A stretch of DNA of 6,049 nucleotides from an uncultured Pseudogracilibacillus sp. (lineage in GTDB: Bacteria > Bacillota > Bacilli > Bacillales > Amphibacillaceae), in the NCBI GenBank assembly GCA_937974845.1, contig CALJVC010000003.1:1-6049 (forward strand), read 5' to 3'. Positions 1 through 6,013 of this stretch are shown one piece after another. A program made the translations under genes and the position numbers. The notes below the pieces were generated by a model that made no database searches, was not told where the DNA came from, and saw only the letters and a program-made list of their open reading frames with translations. Within the stretch, counting starts at the first letter, position 1. Each line of letters opens with the position of its first letter.

Positions 1-35
1 AATGTTGATTCCGCAATTTTTCTCATTTTAGACTA

Positions 36-63
36 GTTTTGTCCCAGCCTCTTTTACCCCAGC
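36..63. repeat. Imperfect 13-bp direct repeat downstream of gudB, with a GGCTGGGACAAAA-type motif
   Basis: Just after the gudB stop, read on the minus strand, two related 13-mers occur 15 bp apart: GCTGGGGTAAAAG (51-63) and GCTGGGACAAAAC (36-48), identical at 10 of 13 positions. The second belongs to an AGAGGCTGGGACAAAA motif. From memory, this motif recurs between genes and at transposon ends in low-GC Gram-positives. The rest of the 64-bp edge shows no strong stem followed by a T-run, so no convincing gudB terminator is visible here. It may be the border of a dispersed repeat that continues beyond the window. Confidence 0.35.
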
Positions 64-64
64 T

Positions 65-1351
65 TTATACCCAACCGCGATAACGGGATGCTTCCGCCAT
101 CTTACGCACCCCTACCATATAAGCTGCTAAGCGCATATCAACCTTCCGCGTTTGAGCTGTATGATAAATTGTTTCAAAAGCTTTATGCATTACTTGGTGA
201 AGCCGTTCATTCACTTCCTCTTCAGACCAATGGTATCCTTGCTTATGTTGAACCCATTCAAAATAAGACACGGTCATACCACCGGCTGATGCAAGGATAT
301 CAGGAACAAGTAACTTTCCTCGCTCGGCTAAAATTTTCGTTGCCTGGTCTGTTGTTGGACGATTTGCTGCCTCAACGATGATTTCGGCTTTTATTTTTTC
401 TGCATTTTCTTCTGTTATTTGATCATGGACTGCAGCAGGAACTAAAATGTCGCAATCTAATTCTAACAACTCTTGATTAGAGATTGTGTTTTTAAATAAA
501 GTCGTCACCGTACCAAAACTATCGCGACGGTCTAGTAAATAGTTAATATCTAATCCTTCCGGGTCATATAAGGCACCATGGGCATCAGAAATTCCGACAA
601 CAAGAGCTCCGGCTTCATGGAGAAACTTAGCTAAATAACTACCGGCATTGCCGAAGCCTTGCACGACAACCCGGGAACCTTTAATATCGATTCCACGCTT
701 TTGTGCTGCCCCTTCAATACAATAGGTGACTCCCTTCGCTGTCGCTGCTTCTCTGCCATGGGTTCCACCAAGAACAATCGGCTTACCCGTAATAAAACCA
801 GGATCATGGTATTCGTTAATACGACTGTATTCATCCATCATCCAGGCCATAATTTGTGAATTTGTAAATAAATCTGGAGAAGGGATATCCTTCGTCGGAC
901 CTAAAAATTGGCTGATAGCTCGAACATAGCCACGACTTAAACTTTCTAGCTCCCGGAAAGACATTTCACGGGGATCGCAAATAATCCCTCCTTTTCCGCC
1001 GCCTAATGGTAAATCGATAATCCCTGCTCGAAGACTCATCCAAATCGCTAGTGCGTTGACTTCTTCTTCCGTCACATCAGGATGGAAGCGGACACCACCC
1101 TTAGTTGGACCGACCGCATCATTATGCTGCGCACGGAAGCCAGTAAAGACCTTTACTGAACCATCGTCCATCTTTACAGGAATTCGCACCTTAATTAAGC
1201 GTAGAGAGTCCTTCAGTAACTCATATACTTCTTCGGGATATCCAAGGCGGTCCAGGGCGTCTTTTAAAATACTTCTCGTCGATTGTAATAAATTTGTCCC
1301 TTCTTTTTCTTCTGATGTTGGATTGTGTCGTCCGGATTGATCGGCTACCAT
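65..1351 (-). CDS. gudB: NAD-type glutamate dehydrogenase, GudB/RocG family
   Basis: Catalyses the reversible oxidative deamination of glutamate to 2-oxoglutarate and ammonia in the cytoplasm; in Bacillus this family mainly degrades glutamate. The 428 residues match the usual length. The N-terminal substrate domain has GPTKGGVRFHP (81-91, K84), the glycine-rich LPLGGGKGG with catalytic K120, and DIPSPD with D160. The C-terminal Rossmann fold has GFGNAG at 232-237, followed by the family's ASAGGMTVSYFEWVQ and a conserved C-terminus ending RGWV. The ATG is preceded by a consensus AGGAGGT seven bases upstream. The gene starts 45 bp after the ddl stop with no terminator between them. Oddities: Arg at 108, where the superfamily normally has a substrate-binding Lys, and EAANRPTT (R331), where relatives have Gly. 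The 9-bp duplication that inactivates gudB in B. subtilis 168 is absent. The family is certain; gudB rather than rocG rests on the gene neighbourhood. Confidence 0.93.
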   Translation of the reverse strand: MVADQSGRHNPTSEEKEGTNLLQSTRSILKDALDRLGYPEEVYELLKDSLRLIKVRIPVKMDDGSVKVFTGFRAQHNDAVGPTKGGVRFHPDVTEEEVNALAIWMSLRAGIIDLPLGGGKGGIICDPREMSFRELESLSRGYVRAISQFLGPTKDIPSPDLFTNSQIMAWMMDEYSRINEYHDPGFITGKPIVLGGTHGREAATAKGVTYCIEGAAQKRGIDIKGSRVVVQGFGNAGSYLAKFLHEAGALVVGISDAHGALYDPEGLDINYLLDRRDSFGTVTTLFKNTISNQELLELDCDILVPAAVHDQITEENAEKIKAEIIVEAANRPTTDQATKILAERGKLLVPDILASAGGMTVSYFEWVQHKQGYHWSEEEVNERLHQVMHKAFETIYHTAQTRKVDMRLAAYMVGVRKMAEASRYRGWV

Positions 1352-1358
1352 TTTCTTT

Positions 1359-1365
1359 ACCTCCT
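1359..1365 (-). promoter_or_regulatory. Ribosome binding site of gudB
   Basis: AGGAGGT on the minus strand, a full match to the 16S anti-Shine-Dalgarno, with a seven-base spacer to the ATG. It is the strongest site in the window, which fits a highly translated metabolic enzyme and fixes the gudB start. Confidence 0.85.
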
Positions 1366-1396
1366 ACTTTTACCTTACTATGTAACTCTTTATCGA

Positions 1397-2338
1397 TTAA
1401 CGCTTGCCCGTTTTTTCTACGGTTAACTGCACGAGCATTTCAATCATTTCATCATAATGAAGCCCTTCACTTTCAGCTGAATCAGGAAACAGGCTTGTCG
1501 GTGTCATGCCTGGTAAAGTATTAACTTCTAATATGTAGGGGACTCCATCTTTTGTAAGCAAGAAATCTACCCGTGAATAGGTTTCACAGCCTAAAACCCG
1601 ATGAGCCCGGATAGCATAGTCTTTAATTTGTTCTGTCAAGGCGTCGCTTATACGTGCTGGAATGATATGCTCACTACCGCCTTCAGAATACTTAGATTCA
1701 TAATCATATATTTCATTTTTTGGAACAATTTCTATAATCGGCAATGCCCGTTCTTCGTCCTGCTTACCAATAACCGGTACCGTTAGCTCAATGCCATCGA
1801 TAAATTGTTCCACTAGGACGACCGTGTCGCTCTGAAAGGCTTTTTCTAAAGCTGGTCCCGTATCTGTTTCACTTTTTACAACCGTCAGGCCTACAGTCGA
1901 ACCTTCTCGATTTGGCTTAATAACAAAAGGAAAGGAAAAAGATGAATGGATATCATTAATCATAGAGTCGAGGTCCTTATCCTTTGTAAAGTATACCTGT
2001 TTGTCCTTAGCCGTTGGAATACCGACGGATTGAAACATACGTTTAGCCTTATATTTATCCATAGCTAAGGAAGAAGCTAATACTCCTGAACCAACATAAG
2101 GAAGGTTTAGCATATCTAATAAACCCTGGAGGGAGCCATCCTCTCCATACTTTCCATGTAAACCGATAAATACTACATCGACATCTAAAGCGACGATTTC
2201 GTCGAGCCGTTCTGGATGAAAATCGATCCCGATAACCTCATGCCCGTTATTTTTTAATGCTTGAATAATTCCTTTACTACTAGAAATAGATACTTCCCGT
2301 TCGTTAGATACTCCACCGTAGAGTACAGCAATTTTCAC
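1397..2338 (-). CDS. ddl: D-alanine-D-alanine ligase, short DdlB type
   Basis: Joins two D-alanines at the expense of ATP in the cytoplasm, supplying the dipeptide that MurF adds to the peptidoglycan precursor. The ATP-grasp architecture is complete in 313 residues. The N-terminal domain carries LYGGVSNEREVS (E13 aligns with E15 of E. coli DdlB) and HGKYGEDGSLQGLLD (61-75). The ATP-binding part has KPNREGSTVG (K141, S147), EQFIDGIELT (177-186), and D258, E271 and N273 for magnesium within EVNTLPGMTPTS. Y217 in SKYSEGG corresponds to Y216 of E. coli. A Tyr here is typical of D-Ala-D-Ala rather than D-Ala-D-lactate ligases, so a vancomycin-resistant precursor is not predicted. The start is GTG with AGGAG nine bases upstream. 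The length fits the roughly 305-residue class, not the longer B. subtilis-type Ddl. It stands between the ypbE-like gene and gudB, where I recall no ddl in B. subtilis. Confidence 0.95.
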   Translation of the reverse strand: MKIAVLYGGVSNEREVSISSSKGIIQALKNNGHEVIGIDFHPERLDEIVALDVDVVFIGLHGKYGEDGSLQGLLDMLNLPYVGSGVLASSLAMDKYKAKRMFQSVGIPTAKDKQVYFTKDKDLDSMINDIHSSFSFPFVIKPNREGSTVGLTVVKSETDTGPALEKAFQSDTVVLVEQFIDGIELTVPVIGKQDEERALPIIEIVPKNEIYDYESKYSEGGSEHIIPARISDALTEQIKDYAIRAHRVLGCETYSRVDFLLTKDGVPYILEVNTLPGMTPTSLFPDSAESEGLHYDEMIEMLVQLTVEKTGKR

Positions 2339-2347
2339 GGTGTCACG

Positions 2348-2352
2348 CTCCT
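2348..2352 (-). promoter_or_regulatory. Ribosome binding site of ddl
   Basis: AGGAG on the minus strand, nine bases before the GTG at 2338-2336. It supports the GTG as the true start; the protein from there begins MKIAVLYGG, the expected N-terminus of the family. Confidence 0.75.
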
Positions 2353-2376
2353 ATCTTCACAAGTAATAAAACGATA

Positions 2377-2400
2377 ATAAGGCTTGATGCGTATCCTTAT
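2377..2400. repeat. Inverted repeat in the ddl leader
   Basis: ATAAGG (2377-2382) and CCTTAT (2395-2400) form a perfect 6-bp inverted repeat with a 12-base gap. Allowing one G-U pair, the stem extends to nine pairs (2374-2403). One arm overlaps the candidate -10 element, so it could be an operator, or a leader hairpin if transcription starts upstream. AT-rich spacers give such repeats by chance, so this is weak. Confidence 0.3.
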
Positions 2401-2407
2401 CATATCA
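2399..2407 (-). promoter_or_regulatory. Candidate extended -10 promoter for ddl
   Basis: The minus strand reads TGATATGAT: a TG-n extension followed by TATGAT, which differs from TATAAT at one base. The predicted start near 2392 would give a leader of about 55 bases before the GTG. No good -35 box lies 16-18 bases upstream (TAGCAC at 17), so it would depend on the extended -10 contact. Confidence 0.4.
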
Positions 2408-2463
2408 TGTTTTAATTGATGGTGCTATTATCTATTTGTATACTATATGATGTTTTTAATTTA

Positions 2464-2784
2464 TTAGAAGGGTAGAAATGGGAAGTCTAGGGCACCAAAA
2501 TAATATAAAATAAAAACAACGATAAGAAGAACGATAATTACTAAAGATAGCCGAACAAAGGGGCTTGTAAAACTAAAACTCATCGGCTTTTTTCTAGCAC
2601 CATGGACTTCCCGCCGAGGGGGTAAATTTAATATATCCAACTCGATATATTCTTCCTGCTCTTCTGTTTCGTCCTTTTCTATAAGCTCCTCCTCTTCTTC
2701 TAGACTATCGGGTTGATGATTTGCAACCTCTTGAAAAAGCTTCATCAATTGATCCGCCTGATGGCCTTCCTTCTGCTCCTTCAA
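2464..2784 (-). CDS. Small single-pass membrane protein, YpbE-like N-terminal part without LysM
   Basis: No function is known from the sequence. Residue numbers count from the upstream GTG at 2793. The N-terminal half is hydrophilic and very acidic (a run of Glu at 32-36, more Glu/Asp to 52). A basic stretch LPPRREVHGARKK (57-69) follows, then one hydrophobic segment (about 80-99), then a tail of about ten residues. The positive-inside rule puts the acidic half in the cytoplasm. Position after ypbD and the PPRxEVH-like stretch before the membrane segment suggest YpbE, which in B. subtilis (from memory) continues outside the cell into a LysM peptidoglycan-binding domain; none is present here. 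Start choice: GTG at 2793 has no ribosome binding site, whereas TTG at 2784-2782 (106 aa) has GAGGTG six bases upstream, so I prefer the TTG. That site overlaps the stop of the upstream gene, implying translational coupling. Confidence 0.7.
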   Translation of the reverse strand: MKEQKEGHQADQLMKLFQEVANHQPDSLEEEEELIEKDETEEQEEYIELDILNLPPRREVHGARKKPMSFSFTSPFVRLSLVIIVLLIVVFILYYFGALDFPFLPF

Positions 2785-2790
2785 TCCATT

Positions 2791-2796
2791 CACCTC
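2791..2796 (-). promoter_or_regulatory. Ribosome binding site of the YpbE-like gene, overlapping the upstream stop codon
   Basis: The minus strand reads TGAGGTG: the TGA (2797-2795) ends the protease gene and GAGGTG is a good Shine-Dalgarno, six bases before TTG at 2784. The alternative GTG start (2793-2791) is itself part of this site, which argues against its use. Confidence 0.6.
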
Positions 2797-3361
2797 ATTT
2801 TTGAAATTTTATATACAGCCCTAGGACAAAATCGACGAGAAAATGAAAGACAATCGTAACCATTAAATTATTAGTTACTTCAAATAGAAAACCGATAAAA
2901 AAGCTTGTAAAAATGAGTAAAATGAGAAGTACTGGCTTCTTCAAGTAACGGGTATGCAATAGGACGAAAATCGTACTTGCGATAATATAACCAAAAGTTG
3001 TTTGAAGAACACCCCGAAACAGCACTTCCTCAGAAAAAGCGACGACGAAGGCGATGACGAAAATCGAAGCGACAGATTGGTGACGAAACAGTTTCTCATT
3101 GATGCCGCCGTCATCGAAATGCTTTTTATCAAGGCTTCGATATAAAATCAGCTCCAAAACAATCAAAATTACAGCAGGAACAGCACCGTAATAAAATATT
3201 TCCTTATAATCTAAAACGAATAAGCGAAAGAAACGCTCGATCGTATCGAAGAAGAAAAAGCCTAGCAAGCCACTTAAAATTAAAAGAATCGCTTGGGTTA
3301 TATATACAGATTTTTTTAAATCTTGAGGAGAGATTTGTTCTATTAATTCTTGACGGTTCAT
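2795..3361 (-). CDS. ypbD: CPBP-family intramembrane glutamic protease, YpbD-like
   Basis: A 188-residue polytopic membrane protein of the CPBP (CAAX protease and bacteriocin-processing, Abi) family, whose members cleave substrates within or near the membrane; the substrate of YpbD is not known to me. All family motifs are present: SEEVLFRG with E111, E112 and R116; FVLLH with F132 and H136; and HFLVD with H173 and D177. Hydrophobic segments lie at about 19-38, 55-75, 97-110, 122-136, 143-160 and 165-184, so the catalytic motifs sit at or in membrane helices. The start is the ATG at 3361, with AGGAG seven bases upstream, overlapping the recQ stop as ATGA. A reading frame open 15 codons further (to 3406) lies inside recQ and lacks such a site. 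The gene follows recQ in the same order as in B. subtilis. The active site is intact, so a functional protease is predicted. Confidence 0.88.
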   Translation of the reverse strand: MNRQELIEQISPQDLKKSVYITQAILLILSGLLGFFFFDTIERFFRLFVLDYKEIFYYGAVPAVILIVLELILYRSLDKKHFDDGGINEKLFRHQSVASIFVIAFVVAFSEEVLFRGVLQTTFGYIIASTIFVLLHTRYLKKPVLLILLIFTSFFIGFLFEVTNNLMVTIVFHFLVDFVLGLYIKFQK

Positions 3362-4914
3362 CTCAATTCTCCTATTCCTAAAACGCGGGCCAATTCGTTT
3401 TTCCAATCAGCTACCGGTAATACTAACTCCTGATTCCTTTCTTCGGTTAAGTTTACACTTTCTTCGGTTAAGTTTACAGAGGATAATCCACAGTTAGAGC
3501 AACAGTTTTCTTCTAAGGAATCGACTTTAGATTGAAAGTGCCGATACAATTCGACCCTTAAACATCGATCCGTATGAACGTATTGAAGCATCTCTCGAAA
3601 CTTCTCCCGCTTCTTCCCCCTTCTCGATTCAATGTCATTGAGTATTTGCTCTAAAGAAACCTTCCAATGGGAAGAATCATAAACAATATACGATTGATCA
3701 ACGAGGCGATAGCGCTCTACTTGGTAAAGCAAAAGTCGTACAATCGTTTCATCGATTTGTAATTGTTGCGCCAAATCATCGGCTGAAGCTTGAAGCTTTC
3801 GACCTTTTTTATGTAATACGTATAAAAAGTTTAAAAAAGTTCTTACTTGCTTTTCCGTTGGTAACTCTTGATCGATCAGACGAAGCGGGAGGATATCATC
3901 CCCTGGTTCATATAAAAGTACGCTTAAACTTTCCTTACCATCTCGGCCCGCCCGACCAATTTCTTGGATAAAAGCTTCTAACTGGGAAGGTAGGTGGTAA
4001 TGGATAACGAGTCGAACATTCGGCTTGTTAATCCCCATTCCAAAGGCACTTGTTGCGCAAATAATATCTAGTTGGTCGTAAATAAATTGCTGTTGAATTT
4101 TTAACCGGGAATTCGGCTCGAGTTCGGCATGATAATAACTTACCCGTCTATCCGGTAGCTTCTTCTGTAAGCTTTGAGCAACAAGCTCGGCCTGGCGACG
4201 GCTAGAAAAATATATAATCGTCGGTACCGAATAAGTAGAAAGGATTTCGTATAAGCGTTCATCTTTTTCACCGGGAACCGTTAATCTTTCAATGTGTAGG
4301 GCTATATTTTTTCTCTCGGTATCATAATGAAAAAGTTGCATCCCTTCCCTATCAAGTTCTAGTATAATATCCTCTGCTATATCGGGAGTCACCGTACCAG
4401 ATAAAGCTAAGACAGTAGGATTATTTAGAGCTCGAATCGCTTGCTTTAAGCGTAAGTAATCTGGGCGAAAATCATAACCCCATTGCGAAATACAGTGAGC
4501 TTCGTCCACGACGAAGAGACTTACCTGTACGCTTTGTAACCTAGCAAGAATTCGTTCGTTTTGTAATAGTTCCGGCGATAGATAGACGACCTTATAGTCT
4601 TGCAATCGAGATAAAATTTTCTCCCGTTCATCGAAGCTAAGTAAACTATGTAAGGCGACTACTTCCTTCATGTGAAAGGCTTTTGTCTCTTTTACTTGGT
4701 CAATCATTAAAGAAATTAACGGTGAAACGACGACCGTCGGATAAGGAAGTATCAAGCTAGGTAACAAATAACATAAGGACTTCCCCGATCCAGTAGGTAA
4801 AACGCCAAGCACATCATTACCCTTTAAAACGGCTTCGATAATTTCCCTTTGCCCCGGACGAAAATGAGTGAAATGAAAATGCTTTTGTAACAAATCATCT
4901 AATCTAGAATTCAT
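3358..4914 (-). CDS. recS: ATP-dependent DNA helicase, RecQ family (RecS type)
   Basis: A 3'-5' DNA helicase acting on recombination and stalled-replication intermediates. The 518 residues carry the RecQ motif 0 (FRPGQ, 18-22), Walker A PTGSGKS (40-46, K45), DEAH (137-140) followed by the RecQ-specific CISQWGYDFRPDY loop, motif III as SGTVTP (172-177, usually TATATP), motif V ATSAFGMGINKP, and motif VI QEIGRAGRDG (317-326). A zinc-binding subdomain follows with C451, C471, C472 and C475, then a winged-helix-poor tail. There is no HRDC domain, which matches the short RecS class rather than B. subtilis RecQ. Just after the last cysteine the sequence SVNLTEE occurs twice in tandem, encoded by a perfect 21-bp duplication. 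The ATG has AGAGGG five bases upstream and lies inside the end of ypbB (11-bp overlap), so the two are probably translationally coupled. Confidence 0.94.
   Translation of the reverse strand: MNSRLDDLLQKHFHFTHFRPGQREIIEAVLKGNDVLGVLPTGSGKSLCYLLPSLILPYPTVVVSPLISLMIDQVKETKAFHMKEVVALHSLLSFDEREKILSRLQDYKVVYLSPELLQNERILARLQSVQVSLFVVDEAHCISQWGYDFRPDYLRLKQAIRALNNPTVLALSGTVTPDIAEDIILELDREGMQLFHYDTERKNIALHIERLTVPGEKDERLYEILSTYSVPTIIYFSSRRQAELVAQSLQKKLPDRRVSYYHAELEPNSRLKIQQQFIYDQLDIICATSAFGMGINKPNVRLVIHYHLPSQLEAFIQEIGRAGRDGKESLSVLLYEPGDDILPLRLIDQELPTEKQVRTFLNFLYVLHKKGRKLQASADDLAQQLQIDETIVRLLLYQVERYRLVDQSYIVYDSSHWKVSLEQILNDIESRRGKKREKFREMLQYVHTDRCLRVELYRHFQSKVDSLEENCCSNCGLSSVNLTEESVNLTEERNQELVLPVADWKNELARVLGIGELR
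3437..3478. repeat. Perfect 21-bp tandem duplication inside recQ
   Basis: Bases 3437-3457 and 3458-3478 are identical at all 21 positions. The unit is a multiple of three, so it doubles SVNLTEE in the protein (residues 479-492) without breaking the frame. It lies in the linker after the zinc-binding cysteines. The lack of any mismatch suggests a recent slippage event. Confidence 0.95.
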
Positions 4915-5974
4915 GGCTTCCCTCTTTCGTTCGGTGTTTAAGAGCTGTTAATGTTAAACGAATCTGAAAATAGCTAATACTTTCGCTCACTCGCTCCTTA
5001 ATATCCTTTAGCTTAAAGGTAGCTAAACTGTCGACAGCTTGCAGTATCTCCTCCTGTACACTGGGCGGTACGAAAGCATCTAAAGGGAAGGACGGATCCT
5101 GCAAAGCTATTTCAACTAAATGATCGTGGATCGTCGTTACTTTCAATCGACGAAACCGCGCTACATCTTCTATAGACATTCCTTTTGTGATCATAGTTTT
5201 TGTAATTCGTGCGGACTGGGTAATCGTCCCACTTTCTTCTTTTCGATATAAATCTTTAGCGAAGGCATATAACAGCGGATAGCTTCTAGGCTCCTTTTCT
5301 ATTCTTCCAAGCATGTAGTGTAAATAATTGATCTCATGCAACTCGACATCTACTGGTGAAATAGAATAAAGGTTTGCCAACTGTTCTTTCGTCCAACCGA
5401 TCTGCTCCGCCGTAGTCAATTGTTTGATAAACATCTCTATATACATATCGGGTAAATCTTCCAAAAGCTTTACACATTCATCGTATAGCTTTTGAAGATA
5501 GCTTCTAGCAGGTTTATCTAGTTTCCGATAATAGGCCTTCACCCAACGCTGGGTTTCAAGATGGTCAACGATTGGTATATAACGTGTAATCTGCCTCTGT
5601 TGATTCGTCCATACTTGAATCATCAAAGTCAGGCGGCGTAACCATTCACGTTCCTTCGTAGCATATTCCATTCCTTGATAATAGAGAGGGTATGGAAAGC
5701 TTTGCTGTAAACTTTTCTTTCCCTCCTCCGTTAAATGGAAGGTATCTTTTTTTATTAAATGTATCCGCTTCGAGTACTGTAAAGCCTTTACCTTTTCTTG
5801 AAAAAGGTTGTAAGAAAGATAAGGAGCGATACCAAAATAAGCTTCTAATTGAAATAAATTAGCGTCTTGGATTGTCTGAATAGAACGTTTTCCAGTAAAA
5901 AGATGGTAAACGTTATTTACGGTTCGCTCACCATTGATCCTCTGTAAAGCTATCAATATGAGTCGTTCTAACAA
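4904..5974 (-). CDS. ypbB: YpbB-like protein with C-terminal helicase-associated helix-turn-helix domain
   Basis: The biochemical function is not established. The N-terminal third matches the YpbB pattern (QRINGERTVNNVYHLFTGKR then SIQTIQDA, 11-38) with an LTEEGKK wing-like segment at 81-87. The middle (105-245) is helical, with many aromatic and charged residues. The C-terminus (about 252-346) contains a helix-turn-helix, MSIEDVARFRRLKVTTIHDHLVEI (266-289). It resembles the helicase HTH domain (Pfam HTH_40, by recollection) that ends longer RecQ proteins elsewhere. With recS starting inside its last codons, a role as a DNA-binding partner or loader of the helicase is the natural inference. 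The start is TTG at 5974, supported by AAAGGAG nine bases upstream and by the N-terminal family match; no ATG lies nearby. The 356 residues are near full length for YpbB. It is the first gene of the cluster within the window. Confidence 0.85.
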   Translation of the reverse strand: MLERLILIALQRINGERTVNNVYHLFTGKRSIQTIQDANLFQLEAYFGIAPYLSYNLFQEKVKALQYSKRIHLIKKDTFHLTEEGKKSLQQSFPYPLYYQGMEYATKEREWLRRLTLMIQVWTNQQRQITRYIPIVDHLETQRWVKAYYRKLDKPARSYLQKLYDECVKLLEDLPDMYIEMFIKQLTTAEQIGWTKEQLANLYSISPVDVELHEINYLHYMLGRIEKEPRSYPLLYAFAKDLYRKEESGTITQSARITKTMITKGMSIEDVARFRRLKVTTIHDHLVEIALQDPSFPLDAFVPPSVQEEILQAVDSLATFKLKDIKERVSESISYFQIRLTLTALKHRTKEGSHEF

Positions 5975-5983
5975 GGGCTGTCT

Positions 5984-5990
5984 CTCCTTT
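5984..5990 (-). promoter_or_regulatory. Ribosome binding site of ypbB, deciding a TTG start
   Basis: AAAGGAG on the minus strand with a nine-base spacer to TTG at 5974-5972. It is the only good site near the N-terminus, and translation from it yields the expected YpbB beginning. Confidence 0.75.
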
Positions 5991-5993
5991 ACG

Positions 5994-6013
5994 CTATATT
6001 TTACTATATTTTA
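5994..6013 (-). promoter_or_regulatory. Tandem 10-bp repeat TAAAATATAG upstream of ypbB, promoter-like
   Basis: TAAAATATAG occurs twice head-to-tail with no mismatch on the minus strand, immediately before the ypbB ribosome binding site. Each copy contains TAAAAT, one base from the -10 consensus. No matching -35 box is found at 17 bases. Ten bases is about one helical turn, so the two copies would present the same face to a binding protein. It may be a promoter, an operator or simple AT-rich slippage. Confidence 0.35.

Larger units (their letters stand above)
2339..2463 (-). other. Intergenic region between the ypbE-like gene and ddl
   Basis: This is the only long gap, 125 bp and very AT-rich. 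It begins with tandem stop codons (TAATAA, including the stop of the upstream gene) and ends with the ddl ribosome binding site. It contains a candidate extended -10 promoter and an inverted repeat, both listed separately. I find no GC-rich stem with a T-run, so read-through from the upstream operon into ddl cannot be excluded. No remnant of a LysM coding sequence is visible. Confidence 0.6.

Noticed and set aside
88..381. Open frame of 97 codons on the plus strand
   Set aside because: It lies antisense within gudB, has no ribosome binding site and no recognisable product; the minus-strand gene explains the sequence.
1352..1396. A separate promoter or terminator between ddl and gudB
   Set aside because: The 45 bp contain no hairpin with a T-run and no paired -35/-10 boxes; only the ribosome binding site is clear.
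1601..1786. Open frame on the plus strand within ddl
   Set aside because: Antisense to a clear ATP-grasp gene, short, with no family features.
1397..2338. Van-type D-Ala-D-lactate ligase
   Set aside because: Tyr217 in the SKYSEGG loop is the residue expected of a D-Ala-D-Ala ligase, and no vanH or vanX gene is adjacent.
2785..2793. GTG start for the YpbE-like gene
   Set aside because: The codon is part of the Shine-Dalgarno for the TTG at 2784 and has no site of its own; it remains possible.
3362..3406. N-terminal extension of the CPBP protease by 15 codons
   Set aside because: It lies inside recQ; the ATG at 3361 has a good ribosome binding site and the ATGA overlap, and the extension is basic and unlike the family N-terminus.
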